Below, one piece after another: positions 9,314 to 18,176 of a stretch of 64,000 nt of DNA (the stretch's first letter is position 1; every line of letters starts with the position of its first letter). The DNA lies in the NCBI GenBank assembly GCA_031548005.1, contig JAVBRK010000001.1:1-64000 (forward strand), written 5' to 3'. Origin of the DNA: BNXB01 sp031548005 (GTDB lineage Bacteria; Bacteroidota; Bacteroidia; Bacteroidales; Azobacteroidaceae). The translations under genes and the position numbers were made by a program. Under the pieces are notes generated by a model, which had not been told where the DNA came from, did not search any database, and was given only the letters and a program-made list of their open reading frames with translations.

Positions 9314-10438
9314 CTAACTCAATTTGAAAATAAAACTGTAGCGAAGACGGTTTTCCCACAGCTCCTCGGTCTTGAAATCAAACTCTTTCATCAGATACCA
9401 TTCAGACTGTTTCACCCAGGTTTGGAATTCTTTATTCGAATGGTACTCCGGAATATAATTGATCAGTTTTTCCAGATCAAACTCCGGGGCAACAATTCCG
9501 GCACCCGACAAGGAAGCATCATAAGCATTGCATGCCTGTTCTATATGGGTCGGAACCATCAATACCGGTTTACCGAGATACATTGCCTCGCACACCGATT
9601 CGAAGCCGGCCGTCGTAGCATATGCCTTACATCCGGCCATATATTCGAGGAATAGCTTATCATTAAGCCTGTGAAAAGATAAACAATCGTTGATGACCGT
9701 CGTTTCCTCTGCATTCTTTCTATCCCAGAAAAACCGGATGGAAACATCAGGATGCTCCTCCTGGAATTTAACAATCTGATCGGCATACGTCTCATTCAGC
9801 ATGTAACCATGAATGTAGTCTCCCTCTGACGGGGTAACATCAAAAACTTCTTTCCGTAACAACGGAGGAACAACCGAGATATTCAACTCCGGATAGTTCT
9901 CCATCTTATGGATCGACAATGCAAGTAACCGGGAAGCATTGATACAGGTAATCTTGGTAAAAAATTTCAGACCTTCGATTTCTGCCCGTTTTTCATGGGG
10001 AAACTTAAAGTCGGGATGAAGAAATATATATTGGTGAGCAATACAGATATAAGGTACTTTCGGAGGTAAAAGGGCATAAGTCAATCCCAATAAAAGCTCG
10101 TAGAAATTAATCACAACATCGGCTTCCAGGGTTTTGATCTGTTTCCTGATAAAATAAATACTACTCAGGTATACTCCGGTTTTCCCCAGGTTATACAGCA
10201 CGCTTTTCCAGATATTAATGCGTTTATCCTTGACCGCCGGAAGAAAATTCGGACTATAGAACCGTTTAACAGGAGCATGAATATTTTTAGAAAAAAATTC
10301 CGGAAGTTCCCGGTAATTACTTTTACCAACCAGGACTCCAACCACTTCGTGACCGTTTTTAGCCAACATCTCCCGCATGGCAATCGCCTGTGTCAGATGT
10401 CCGCGCCCTTCACCCTGAACTACAAAAAGGAACTTCAT
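9314..10438 (-). CDS. glycosyltransferase of the MurG/UDP-glucuronosyl type (GT-B fold)
   Basis: The product (374 residues) starts with the GT-B nucleotide-sugar fold (MKFLFVVQGEGRGHLTQAIA, where GxGRGH resembles the Gly-rich loop of MurG-like enzymes) and ends with the donor-binding domain (ATTAGFESVCEAMYLGKPVL, then PTHIEQ at about 310-315). There is no signal peptide and no strong membrane segment, so it should act at the cytoplasmic face of the inner membrane on a lipid or nucleotide-linked acceptor. The acceptor and sugar cannot be deduced. Its own promoter overlaps the 3' end of the threonine aldolase gene, so it can be expressed apart from it. It converges on the receptor gene with 16 bases between stops. 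Confidence 0.8.
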   Translation of the reverse strand: MKFLFVVQGEGRGHLTQAIAMREMLAKNGHEVVGVLVGKSNYRELPEFFSKNIHAPVKRFYSPNFLPAVKDKRINIWKSVLYNLGKTGVYLSSIYFIRKQIKTLEADVVINFYELLLGLTYALLPPKVPYICIAHQYIFLHPDFKFPHEKRAEIEGLKFFTKITCINASRLLALSIHKMENYPELNISVVPPLLRKEVFDVTPSEGDYIHGYMLNETYADQIVKFQEEHPDVSIRFFWDRKNAEETTVINDCLSFHRLNDKLFLEYMAGCKAYATTAGFESVCEAMYLGKPVLMVPTHIEQACNAYDASLSGAGIVAPEFDLEKLINYIPEYHSNKEFQTWVKQSEWYLMKEFDFKTEELWENRLRYSFIFKLS

Positions 10439-10467
10439 TCTACTGTTTTTGCTATTTTTGAGTCCTA

Positions 10468-10498
10468 CAAAATTAGATTTTTTTCAGGAAAAAGCAAA
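10468..10498 (-). promoter_or_regulatory. promoter of the glycosyltransferase gene
   Basis: On the minus strand TTTG (10498-10495) and TAATTTTG (10475-10468) are 19 bp apart, matching the Bacteroidetes consensus. The upstream element lies inside the last codons of the threonine aldolase gene. The start codon is 30 bases downstream. Confidence 0.6.
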
Positions 10499-11506
10499 AG
10501 AGCACTGAGAAATAAACTGTTCTATATCTTCTTCTGTTGTATCCCAGGAACAAACCAAGCGAACTTCGCCGGTCACCTCATCCCAGGTATAAAAAAAATA
10601 ATGTCTGCGAACAGCTTCTGCAACCTTCGGTGGCATAATCAGAAACAAGGCGTTGGCCTCTGCTTTTTGGGTAAAGCGGATCTCCGGAAATACAGATAGC
10701 TTATCTTTAAGTATTCCGGCCATCCGGTTGGCGTGAGTCGCATTTTTAAGCCACAGGTCGTTTTCGAAATAAGCCAAATATTGTGCAGAGATAAAACGCA
10801 TCTTAGAAAATAACTGCGCCGACTGTTTCCGGAAAAACTTAAGGTTCCCGGCCAGTTCCGGACGAAAAGCGAGCACAGCCTCCCCCATCATCATCCCGTT
10901 TTTGGTACCTCCCAGGCTCAGGATATCAACTCCACAATCGCGGGAAAGCTCCCGCATACCGGTTCCCAGGGAAGCACAGGCGTTGGCTAAGCGGGAACCA
11001 TCCAAATGGACATACATCCCGTACTCATGGGCCAGACTACAAATTTCACTCAATTCTTCCGGTGTATATATAGTCCCCATTTCTGTCGATTGGGATAAAT
11101 AAATCACTTTAGGCTGGGAATGATGCTGGTCTCCGAATCCGTGAAGATACGGACGGATCAGCTCCGGTGTGAGTTTTCCATCCGAAGTGGCAATTTCTTT
11201 CACCATACAGGAAGTGAATTTAGACGGGGCTCCGCATTCATCTATATTGATATGTCCTGTATCGGCTGTAATAATACTATGGAAAGGGCGCGTACAGGCC
11301 TGAAGAGCGACCATATTTGAACCGGTACCGTTAAATACGAAAAAAGGCAGTACATCGCTTCCGAAAATTTCCTTGAAGCATTCTTCGGCGCGGACAGTCC
11401 ATTCATCTGCACCATAACCTATTGTATGGCCTTCATTAGCCTTTCTAATCGCGTCCATCACCACCGGATGGACGCCGGAATTATTATCGCTGGCAAAACT
11501 TTTCAT
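10484..11506 (-). CDS. ltaA: low-specificity L-threonine aldolase
   Basis: The product (340 residues) is a fold-type I PLP enzyme that splits L-threonine or L-allo-threonine to glycine and acetaldehyde. It shows the N-terminal SFASDNNSGVHP, the HLDGSRLANA segment (PLP-ring Asp near 169) and the Schiff-base Lys202 in SLGGTKNG. An in-frame ATG further out (11530) would add eight residues, but it lies inside the -7 element (11528-11535), so 11506 is the better start. It is cytoplasmic. It is expressed alone or with the glycosyltransferase. A second threonine-to-glycine route (kbl plus threonine dehydrogenase) is encoded at 41-43 kb. Confidence 0.9.
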   Translation of the reverse strand: MKSFASDNNSGVHPVVMDAIRKANEGHTIGYGADEWTVRAEECFKEIFGSDVLPFFVFNGTGSNMVALQACTRPFHSIITADTGHINIDECGAPSKFTSCMVKEIATSDGKLTPELIRPYLHGFGDQHHSQPKVIYLSQSTEMGTIYTPEELSEICSLAHEYGMYVHLDGSRLANACASLGTGMRELSRDCGVDILSLGGTKNGMMMGEAVLAFRPELAGNLKFFRKQSAQLFSKMRFISAQYLAYFENDLWLKNATHANRMAGILKDKLSVFPEIRFTQKAEANALFLIMPPKVAEAVRRHYFFYTWDEVTGEVRLVCSWDTTEEDIEQFISQCSFAFS

Positions 11507-11527
11507 ACCTCTGTTTTTTGTTGGAAA

Positions 11528-11558
11528 CAAAGGTAAAAATAAATTTCAAACACCCAAA
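11528..11558 (-). promoter_or_regulatory. promoter of the threonine aldolase gene
   Basis: On the minus strand TTTG (11558-11555) and TACCTTTG (11535-11528) are 19 bp apart. The element excludes the more upstream ATG at 11530 as a start, since that codon lies within it, and supports 11506. Confidence 0.65.
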
Positions 11559-11571
11559 AATCCACCGGAAC

Positions 11572-11610
11572 AAAGAAAGCTGCCCCACCGAATGAGGAAC
11601 AGCTTTCTTT
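11572..11610 (-). terminator. hairpin terminator after the susC-susD-DUF3823 operon
   Basis: An 11-bp perfect inverted repeat, AAAGAAAGCTG (11572-11582) and CAGCTTTCTTT (11600-11610), encloses a 17-base loop that can pair further. Read on the minus strand, it lies about 55 bases after the DUF3823 stop and ends in a T-rich run, as expected for a factor-independent terminator. It also shields the threonine aldolase promoter just downstream. Confidence 0.75.
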
Positions 11611-11666
11611 TCACAATCCGGAAGCAATTTTTGCCTGGCTTCCTCTGATAAACCTAAAACTTATCT

Positions 11667-12347
11667 TTATTTCAACTTAAACACCGGAGAATAAATTCCC
11701 TGATCGGCACCTTTTGTCCATACACAAACCCGGGCATTCAGTATTTTAGCCAGTTGTGCTTTTTCGTTCAACTCGGCCGTGTAAGTCACGGTACCGGTTT
11801 TCAGATCATTGGTCCAGTCGGTACGTAACAGATTGAAGCCATCGTCTACAAAGTTCGTTGAGTTCAAAAGCAGGATAACACGGTCCATTTCTGCGCTGGC
11901 AACAATCTTATTGATGGTGAATGTAGCAGTCACCGTATTGCCGTTCAGTGTGATATTGGCATTAGAAATCGTAAAGAAAGGGGTTACTTTCATTTCGATC
12001 GCCGTTTTACCCTTCACAACCACCAGGGTGGTATCACGTGAGTTGACCCACGGACCATTACCGTTTCTGGTGACCATCTTGTACTCTCCATCGAATAACA
12101 GAGCAGAGAATGACCCGTCCTGTCCAACAAACAGTTCAATCGGGTTATGGTAGGCATATCCGTCTTCATACAACTGGAGACGAACCCGTTCGTCAGTACC
12201 ACGAAGCTGTAACGCCTCCCCATTGTACGTCACTTTACCAGTCAAAAGAGATTCGGGCTCATCATAGTTATCTATTCCGCAACCGGTACATAAAACCAGC
12301 AACAACGATAACATTGAAAAAATGGATGATATTCTTTTCATGTTCAT
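11667..12347 (-). CDS. DUF3823 lipoprotein, third gene of the Sus-like operon
   Basis: The product (226 residues from 12347, or 224 from the ATG at 12341) is a lipoprotein: a hydrophobic signal ends at the lipobox LVLCTGC and is followed by GIDNYDEPES. The rest is beta-rich, with an N-terminal carboxypeptidase-regulatory-like part (LLTGKVTYNGEALQ) and a second domain near 130-225. DUF3823 proteins are typically encoded just after SusC/SusD pairs and are thought to be surface glycan-binding lipoproteins like SusE/SusF; this role is inferred. It follows susD by 11 bases and is the last gene before a terminator. A longer open frame upstream (to 12404) would remove the signal peptide from the N-terminus and overlap susD, so it was not used. 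Confidence 0.8.
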   Translation of the reverse strand: MNMKRISSIFSMLSLLLVLCTGCGIDNYDEPESLLTGKVTYNGEALQLRGTDERVRLQLYEDGYAYHNPIELFVGQDGSFSALLFDGEYKMVTRNGNGPWVNSRDTTLVVVKGKTAIEMKVTPFFTISNANITLNGNTVTATFTINKIVASAEMDRVILLLNSTNFVDDGFNLLRTDWTNDLKTGTVTYTAELNEKAQLAKILNARVCVWTKGADQGIYSPVFKLK

Positions 12348-12358
12348 AATATTAATAT

Positions 12359-14182
12359 TTATTGATAAGGGTTCTTTTCCAGTTTCGGATTCTTGTTCAA
12401 CCAATCATTATCCATCTCACCATAATAATGTCTTTGCTCAAAGCTCAAAGGATTTGGATAAAGGAAGCTCATATTTACTTCCCGGAATACCCATTTGCCA
12501 TTATTTGGTTCTCCCGGAGCTACTACCAGATAAGGGAATAATCCACGACGTTGAGCTGTCGACTCTGTACTTTTCCAAACCTTATCGGCCAAACGCCAGC
12601 GTTTCATATCCCAGTAACGTTGATCTTCAAAAGCAAATTCCACACGACGCTCATGAATAATATTGTCGAATGTAACTGTAGTCAACGGTTGCACACCGGC
12701 ACGTGCACGGATCTTGTTCAGATTGGTTTTCGCAGCATCGACATCTCCTGTTTCGAAAGATGCTTCAGCAGCAATCATGTAGGCTTCAGCCATACGGAAA
12801 CGAGGCGACCAGGATGCAGATCCGACGTTGGTAGCTGCAGCAGGGGTTTCATCCAGAAATTTACGGATCAAAAATCCTGTTTTGTTTACCAATCTGTCTC
12901 CGGTATGGATCGGTCCATTTAAAGAGGTGATCAGAATTCCATCGTCCATTTGACCCATATCTCCGTAAGAAGTAGCCCGTACAGTCCATTCTCCGTTTTG
13001 TTTCAGCAACTGACCAGCCTGAAGCACCACTTCCGATCCACCGAAAAATCCTCCCGGGTAGATAGCAGTGCCACCAAAGCGCGGATCACGCTTTTTGAAC
13101 AGTTCGTCGGCCGAGCTATAGAATTTCGGCGATGCCGGAGTTCCTACATCGAATTTACTTCCTTGTCCCGGAGTATCCGTATCAATCAACTCGAATTCTT
13201 CGGCCAGGTTCAATAATATCGATAAATTAGCAGAGTTAGCTTCCTGCCTCAACGAAGTAGGGATACAACTGGAAGTAAAACCATGTTTCTGATCGGGGAT
13301 TTTATAATCACGCGCCCAGATCACTTCCGTATTTCCGTCCTTCACAGTCACAGCCTCATAAAAATTCCGGGCTTTATCTTCTTTTTTATCCTGCAGCACA
13401 TAAGGACTATTATCGATTACATCTTTTGCTGCAGCCAAAGCTGTTTTAAAATATCCTTCCGCTTTCCCGGGATCGATACCAACAGCTTTTGTCGGAGTAG
13501 TAAGCATTGGGTAGTTTGCATTGTATTTAGCAAGCGAACCGGCATACAAAGCAGCACGGGCTTCCAGCATTTTTGCTGTCCATTTATTGGCACGGGCCGA
13601 GTTTTCAGTTTTCTTGTCGTTCATCAGCTTAGCCGCTTCCTGACATTCCTTAATGATGTAATCGTACATTTCGGCTTCCGTAGCGCGGGGTATTTGCATG
13701 GTGGTAATGTCCATACCCGGAGAGTAGGAAAAAACTTCATCGCCTACAATCGGCATTCCTCCCAAAACACGGGCAGTGCAGAAATAACACCAGGCCCGGA
13801 TCAATCTGGCTTCACCGAACAAAGGAGCTTTTTCTACCTCTGTCAGAACGGGAGTCGAAGAGAGTCCCTGCATAAACTGGTTGATATTCCGGATCAGATA
13901 ATAATCGTAAACCCGCCACCAATTGCGATCAAAACTGTTTCTATTATCCGTATCGAATCCTACAGCCTCATCTAAGAACTTATAGGCATTTACGTCTTCA
14001 ATATGCTGTCCCCAACTGATACGGCCATAAAAGTTTGCCATGGCGGAATTGATCAGTTGCGGATCACTGAACACCTGGTCGTTGGTCAGGATGCTGTCCG
14101 GTTCCTGATCCAGAAAGCCGTCGCAGCTCGTTATCATCAAAGATAGAGCCATTACAGCCATTAATATATATCTATTCTTCAT
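12359..14182 (-). CDS. SusD/RagB-like nutrient-binding outer-membrane lipoprotein
   Basis: The product (607 residues) has a lipoprotein signal with Cys20 (LSLMITSC) followed by DGFLDQEPDS, the standard SusD start. The helical TPR-like N-terminal half and the C-terminal motif (WSPRFRMAEAYMIAAEASFE, NKIRARAG, then ERRVEFAFEDQRYWDMKRWR) are those of the SusD/RagB family. It should sit on the cell surface as a lid over the SusC barrel and bind the incoming glycan or peptide. It lies five bases after susC and is surely co-transcribed. No glycoside hydrolase is adjacent, so the substrate cannot be inferred from neighbours. Confidence 0.95.
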   Translation of the reverse strand: MKNRYILMAVMALSLMITSCDGFLDQEPDSILTNDQVFSDPQLINSAMANFYGRISWGQHIEDVNAYKFLDEAVGFDTDNRNSFDRNWWRVYDYYLIRNINQFMQGLSSTPVLTEVEKAPLFGEARLIRAWCYFCTARVLGGMPIVGDEVFSYSPGMDITTMQIPRATEAEMYDYIIKECQEAAKLMNDKKTENSARANKWTAKMLEARAALYAGSLAKYNANYPMLTTPTKAVGIDPGKAEGYFKTALAAAKDVIDNSPYVLQDKKEDKARNFYEAVTVKDGNTEVIWARDYKIPDQKHGFTSSCIPTSLRQEANSANLSILLNLAEEFELIDTDTPGQGSKFDVGTPASPKFYSSADELFKKRDPRFGGTAIYPGGFFGGSEVVLQAGQLLKQNGEWTVRATSYGDMGQMDDGILITSLNGPIHTGDRLVNKTGFLIRKFLDETPAAATNVGSASWSPRFRMAEAYMIAAEASFETGDVDAAKTNLNKIRARAGVQPLTTVTFDNIIHERRVEFAFEDQRYWDMKRWRLADKVWKSTESTAQRRGLFPYLVVAPGEPNNGKWVFREVNMSFLYPNPLSFEQRHYYGEMDNDWLNKNPKLEKNPYQ

Positions 14183-14187
14183 AATTC

Positions 14188-17100
14188 TTAAAATTTGAGG
14201 TTCATACCAATATTAAACACACGCATGGTAGGGTATCCCAATCCGTTGTCGTCCTGTTGTTCAGGATCCACTCCTTGTACATTCGACAAGGCAAAAAGAT
14301 TCGTACCGGCAACATAGAAACGCAGGTTCACTATTTTCGCTTTTGCCAGGAGGTTTTTAGGAAGGGTATAGCCGAACTCGAGGTTCCGCAATTTCATGTA
14401 TTTTACATTGTGTTTCCAGAAAGTGCTTCCCCAGTAGGTATTGTCGCTTGGACGGTCACGAATGGCCATCGGGTATTTACCGGATATAATTTCGCTGTTG
14501 GCATCCCAAGGATCGGATAATCTCCAGCTATCTTCGAGCAACCATTGCGGGTTGTTGGCATTATTCTGGAAAGCGCGGGCCTGTTCCCATTGTTGGAAAT
14601 AGGTCTGAAAAAGCGAACCGGAGAAGTCGGCAGCCAGGTCGAATCCTTTCCATGCACAAGCCAGGTTCAAACCGGCATTGAAGATTGGAGTAGCATCCTG
14701 ACGGAAACCGATCGGACGCTCGTCCATTCCGTTAATCACTCCGTCGCCATTGATATCTTTGTATTTGATATCACCAGGATATATGGTAGTATTTCCCCGG
14801 CGGTCGTTATCGATCGGATAATTGGCAATTTCTTCCCAGCTCTGGAACTGTCCGATTGCTTCCAATCCCCAGTTCAGGTAACCGTAACGATGAGAAATAC
14901 TGTTGCGGTATTTGTCCCAGGAATTCGAACGACGGTCGTCATAGCGGAACCAATCGTAAAAACGGGCATAAGTAGCGTTCGCTCCGATGCTGTAGCTGAA
15001 ATCGTTTACTTTGTCTGCCCAACGGATAGCGCCGTCAAAACCCCGGTTCATATCCGAGTTCAGATTTTCCATCGGCAAGTCGAATCCAACTTCTTTCGGA
15101 ATAACCACATCGTATCGTCTTTCCGGAAGTCCGGTGCGTTCACGACGGAAATAGTCCAATTGAAGTGTCAGACGGCTATTCAGGAATCCGGCATCAAAAC
15201 CAACGTCAAAAATTTTAGCTTTGATCCAGGAAATGGTTTTTACCGGAAGGCCGCGGGGTTCGGTACCAATTACATAATTATTACCGATTACAGCTCCTCC
15301 TTTGTTATAATCATAGCCATCCATGTATCCGAATGCGCGATAATTATCACCCAAATCATCATCTCCCACCAAACCGTAAGATCCACGCAATTTCAGATGA
15401 TCGAACCACTGAGACATTTTTGTACTTTTCCAGAATCTTTCTTCCGAGATTCTCCAACCCACAGAAGCAGATGGAAAGAAACCCCAGCGATCGTTGGGCG
15501 GGAATTTCCAAGAACCGTCATATCTTCCGGCCAATTCCAACAGGTATTTATCAGCATAACTATAATTAATACGACCTACCCAACCCAAGCGAGCCTGAGT
15601 TTCATCCAAACGATCCTCGTATGTTTTGATCTCCGGATAATAGATTTTATTCATATTATTGGCTGCCGGATCCGATATGACTTTTGAATATGGATTTTTA
15701 CGGGTAATGGATTCCAATCCGGCCACAGCATTGATTGTGTGCAAGCCAAACTTATTATCATAAGCCAACTGGATGTTGGAAGTGACTTCTTCTACATGCT
15801 CCCGGAGTCGTTCACGGTAGTCTCCTGTGGAATTCAGTGTAACAGGATAGGTATCTGTTTCTGCATCGTATCCATAGAGTTTAAACGAATATTCATGAAT
15901 ATCCAGGCATCTGTCTGCAAAATAGTAGCTTGCCAGAGCTTTGGCTTTCAGCCCTTTGAATATTTCGTATTCGGCATTGGCGTTCAACTGCATGACCCGC
16001 CAATCTTCTTGCAGCTTCCCGGATTTACCGTAACTCAAAATTGCAAAGTTGACATTCGGGTCATCATTCGCAATCTGAGGATACAACGGATTATTGTTTG
16101 CATACGGACCTTTGGTCGGAATATTCCTGAAAACACCAAAACGCGGCAACCAATAGTCGTCTCCTCCCGGAACACCCGGATTGACACGTGATTCGATCCG
16201 TCCGTTAATACCGGCTCCGATTTTAAACCGGTCGTTAACATCCGCATCAATGTTCATTTGCACGTTCGTACGTTCAAATCCACCGTAATTCCGGACTGTA
16301 GCATCTTGATTCAGGTGCCCTAACGACACATAAAAGTTCGATTTATCGGAACCACCCGTTACTCCGGCGCTCGCATAATATTGCGGAGCCGAATTCCAGA
16401 TATAATCGTACCAGTCGAAACTTTGATAGCCCGGCTGTGTTCCGGCCATCCATTTGTCGTATTCTTCTCTTGAATACCGGCGCTGAGATTCGGCCATTTT
16501 ACCAGCCTTTATCATCATCGTTTCAGACTGAACATAGCTTTTGACATAAGTCTTGGCATCGGCCGGAGTTGCAAATTTAAAGTTATCCTGCCAACCATAA
16601 TAGGTGTTGATAAATACGGTGTTTTTAGAGTTCCGCGCCCCTTTTTTAGTAGTCACAACGATTACTCCATTAGCCGCCCGTACCCCGTAAATAGAAGAAG
16701 AAGCATCTTTCAAAACAGCGATATTTTCAATATCATTGAAGTCAATGTTATTGAACTGCCCTTCGTCTACCTGGATACCATCGATTACATACAGTGGTCT
16801 TCCCATATTCCGGATCCGGATCTGTGTACCCGATCCCGGACGTCCGTCGGTCTGGCGGGTATTTAACCCGGCTACTTTACCAACCAAAGCGCCGGAAGAA
16901 GTAGAGGAAGAAGAACGCTCGATATCTTTGGCTCCGATCGTTGAAATAGCTCCCGTTAAAGTCGCTTTTTTCTGTGAAAAACCAAATCCTGTAACAACAA
17001 CTTCATCGATCATCTGGATATCTTCATCCAGTGCAATCCGCAGATTGTTCGAACTGCCAACTGTTACGGTTTTAGTTACAAAACCAATGTACGATACCTC

Positions 17101-17397
17101 CAGAGCGGAATTTTCATCAATAGCCAGTGTAAAGTTTCCGTTTGCATCCGTGGCTGTACCATTTGCCTTACCTTTTTCTTTAATGCTTACTCCCGGAATC
17201 GGCTCCCCGGAGTTGTCAATAACAATACCCGTCACAGTCCTTTTCTGCTGCTGGGTTTCGTTCATTGTCGACGCATTGCGGATCCCGGAATCTTCAGCAT
17301 AGCAATACGAACCCGGTAATAAAGAAAAAGCAACCAAGCATAGTGGTATCCTCCATGCTTTGTTTCTCCAACTTAAAGTTTGTTTTTTAATACTCAT
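14188..17397 (-). CDS. SusC/RagA-type TonB-linked outer-membrane transporter
   Basis: The product (1069 residues) has a signal peptide (to about residue 36), a carboxypeptidase-regulatory-like domain (about 52-135, GIVIDNSGEPIPGVSIKEKG), a TonB box (IDEVVVTGFG), a plug (GRPLYVIDGIQVDEGQFNNI, then IAVLKDASSSIYGVRAANG, the SusC hallmark) and a 22-strand-type barrel ending in MNLKF. It imports glycan or peptide pieces with its SusD lid and needs TonB-ExbBD from elsewhere. The frame extends to a TTG at 17406, but the ATG at 17397 gives the normal signal peptide. The operon is susC-susD-DUF3823, with no adjacent ECF sigma/anti-sigma pair or hybrid two-component gene, so control must be distant. 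Confidence 0.95.
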   Translation of the reverse strand: MSIKKQTLSWRNKAWRIPLCLVAFSLLPGSYCYAEDSGIRNASTMNETQQQKRTVTGIVIDNSGEPIPGVSIKEKGKANGTATDANGNFTLAIDENSALEVSYIGFVTKTVTVGSSNNLRIALDEDIQMIDEVVVTGFGFSQKKATLTGAISTIGAKDIERSSSSTSSGALVGKVAGLNTRQTDGRPGSGTQIRIRNMGRPLYVIDGIQVDEGQFNNIDFNDIENIAVLKDASSSIYGVRAANGVIVVTTKKGARNSKNTVFINTYYGWQDNFKFATPADAKTYVKSYVQSETMMIKAGKMAESQRRYSREEYDKWMAGTQPGYQSFDWYDYIWNSAPQYYASAGVTGGSDKSNFYVSLGHLNQDATVRNYGGFERTNVQMNIDADVNDRFKIGAGINGRIESRVNPGVPGGDDYWLPRFGVFRNIPTKGPYANNNPLYPQIANDDPNVNFAILSYGKSGKLQEDWRVMQLNANAEYEIFKGLKAKALASYYFADRCLDIHEYSFKLYGYDAETDTYPVTLNSTGDYRERLREHVEEVTSNIQLAYDNKFGLHTINAVAGLESITRKNPYSKVISDPAANNMNKIYYPEIKTYEDRLDETQARLGWVGRINYSYADKYLLELAGRYDGSWKFPPNDRWGFFPSASVGWRISEERFWKSTKMSQWFDHLKLRGSYGLVGDDDLGDNYRAFGYMDGYDYNKGGAVIGNNYVIGTEPRGLPVKTISWIKAKIFDVGFDAGFLNSRLTLQLDYFRRERTGLPERRYDVVIPKEVGFDLPMENLNSDMNRGFDGAIRWADKVNDFSYSIGANATYARFYDWFRYDDRRSNSWDKYRNSISHRYGYLNWGLEAIGQFQSWEEIANYPIDNDRRGNTTIYPGDIKYKDINGDGVINGMDERPIGFRQDATPIFNAGLNLACAWKGFDLAADFSGSLFQTYFQQWEQARAFQNNANNPQWLLEDSWRLSDPWDANSEIISGKYPMAIRDRPSDNTYWGSTFWKHNVKYMKLRNLEFGYTLPKNLLAKAKIVNLRFYVAGTNLFALSNVQGVDPEQQDDNGLGYPTMRVFNIGMNLKF

Positions 17398-17614
17398 AGT
17401 CAACAAAAATTTAAAATTAAATAAGTTAGTATAACTCCAAAAAACCTAAATTACTAAAAGCCAACATCCTATGAAATCTGAAGAATCTGCCGGATGGACA
17501 GAATCCGAAAATTAAAAAAATAATTACAAATGTGAACAAATATTAATTCGGGGGCAAAATTACCCTGATCGGTATATAATGTATATATGTATTTTTCCAA
17601 AAAAGTATAAAATC

Positions 17615-17643
17615 TTGTCAATATTAAAATTTTATTACATTTG
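17615..17643 (+). promoter_or_regulatory. promoter of the fur/zur-like gene
   Basis: TTG (17615-17617) and TACATTTG (17636-17643) are 18 bp apart. The spacer 17398-17675 between the divergent susC and this gene is AT-rich, with no gene. A possible susC -7 element on the minus strand is TAATTTTG (17562-17555), but it has no partner at the right distance. Confidence 0.5.
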
Positions 17644-17675
17644 CACTCATATTTCCGAATTGTACTCAACCCAAG

Positions 17676-18083
17676 ATGATGACTGCCGAAGAAATTCTGA
17701 AAGCCCATAAGTTGAAAGGAACCGGATGCCGTAAGCACATTATTAATGAGTTGCTGGCAACCGAAAAAGCTCTGTCTGAGCACGAAATCAAATCTGTATT
17801 TCCCGACTTGTTCGACCGGGTGACTTTCTATCGCTCGATCCGAACCCTGGAAGATGCCGGTATCATCCATAAGATTGTCCTGAGCGACTCAACTATTAAA
17901 TTTGCCCTGAGCGTCGAATCCAAAGCGCATGCCCATGCACATTTTCACTGCATCTCCTGTGGGCAGGTACTCTGCATCGAGGCCGAAGTCCCAGCCAAAA
18001 TAACACTACCCAAAGGCTATTCCATCCACACGGTAGAGGTACTGTTAGAAGGAACCTGCGATGCCTGTACCCTTTCTGTATAA
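17676..18083 (+). CDS. Fur-family metal-responsive repressor, possibly Zur-like
   Basis: The product (135 residues) has the Fur winged helix (about 1-80; FDRVTFYRSIRTLEDAGIIH is the recognition-helix region) and a C-terminal metal domain with a His-rich stretch HAHAHFH (85-91) and two Cys pairs, C92-x2-C95 and C128-x2-C131, which form the structural zinc site in this family. It is short for Fur. The next gene starts 93 bases downstream and codes for a TonB receptor, then a His-rich lipoprotein; perfect palindromes lie at the receptor promoter. This context suggests control of metal import, with zinc or iron as candidates. The start could be either of two adjacent ATGs (17676 or 17679). Confidence 0.85.
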   Translation: MMTAEEILKAHKLKGTGCRKHIINELLATEKALSEHEIKSVFPDLFDRVTFYRSIRTLEDAGIIHKIVLSDSTIKFALSVESKAHAHAHFHCISCGQVLCIEAEVPAKITLPKGYSIHTVEVLLEGTCDACTLSV

Positions 18084-18100
18084 TTTTATCCGCATTTTAT

Positions 18101-18115
18101 TGCAACATTGTTGCA
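18101..18115 (+). promoter_or_regulatory. perfect 7-1-7 palindrome, candidate Fur/Zur operator
   Basis: TGCAACA-T-TGTTGCA is a perfect inverted repeat with the 7-1-7 layout known for Fur-family operators. It lies 18 bases after the regulator stop and just upstream of the receptor promoter. The same left arm recurs at 18151 in a second, weaker copy. Confidence 0.7.
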
Positions 18116-18120
18116 TTTTA

Positions 18121-18152
18121 TTTTGTTACAATAACAAAACATTCTATATTTG
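18121..18152 (+). promoter_or_regulatory. receptor promoter with an 8-3-8 palindrome over the -33 element
   Basis: TTTG (18122-18125) and TATATTTG (18145-18152) are 19 bp apart, a full Bacteroidetes promoter. The -33 element is part of the inverted repeat TTTTGTTA-CAA-TAACAAAA (18121-18139). The predicted transcription start at about 18157 rules out a start codon at 18150. Confidence 0.65.
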
Positions 18153-18165
18153 CAACATAGTTTCA
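18151..18165 (+). promoter_or_regulatory. second, imperfect copy of the candidate operator
   Basis: TGCAACA-T-AGTTTCA matches the perfect palindrome at 18101 in the left arm and spacer and in five of seven right-arm bases. It overlaps the end of the -7 element and the expected transcription start, 50 bp from the first copy. Binding here would block initiation. Confidence 0.5.
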
Positions 18166-18176
18166 TTTGCATCTCT

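Noticed and set aside
13283..13975. Plus-strand open frame of 230 codons opposite susD
   Set aside because: It is fully inside the conserved SusD gene on the other strand, rich in Phe and Ser in the manner of antisense frames, with no signature.
14545..15687. Long plus-strand open frame (380 codons) opposite susC
   Set aside because: It lies wholly antisense to a well-conserved SusC gene, shows no family motifs and has a composition expected from the opposite strand.
17469..17870. Minus-strand frame over the start of the Fur-like gene and its upstream region
   Set aside because: It overlaps the conserved Fur winged helix in antisense and has no homology that I recognise.
18150..18176. Longer N-terminus of the metal receptor from a TTG codon
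   Set aside because: The TTG is within the -7 element and operator; the ATG at 18177 gives a normal signal peptide.
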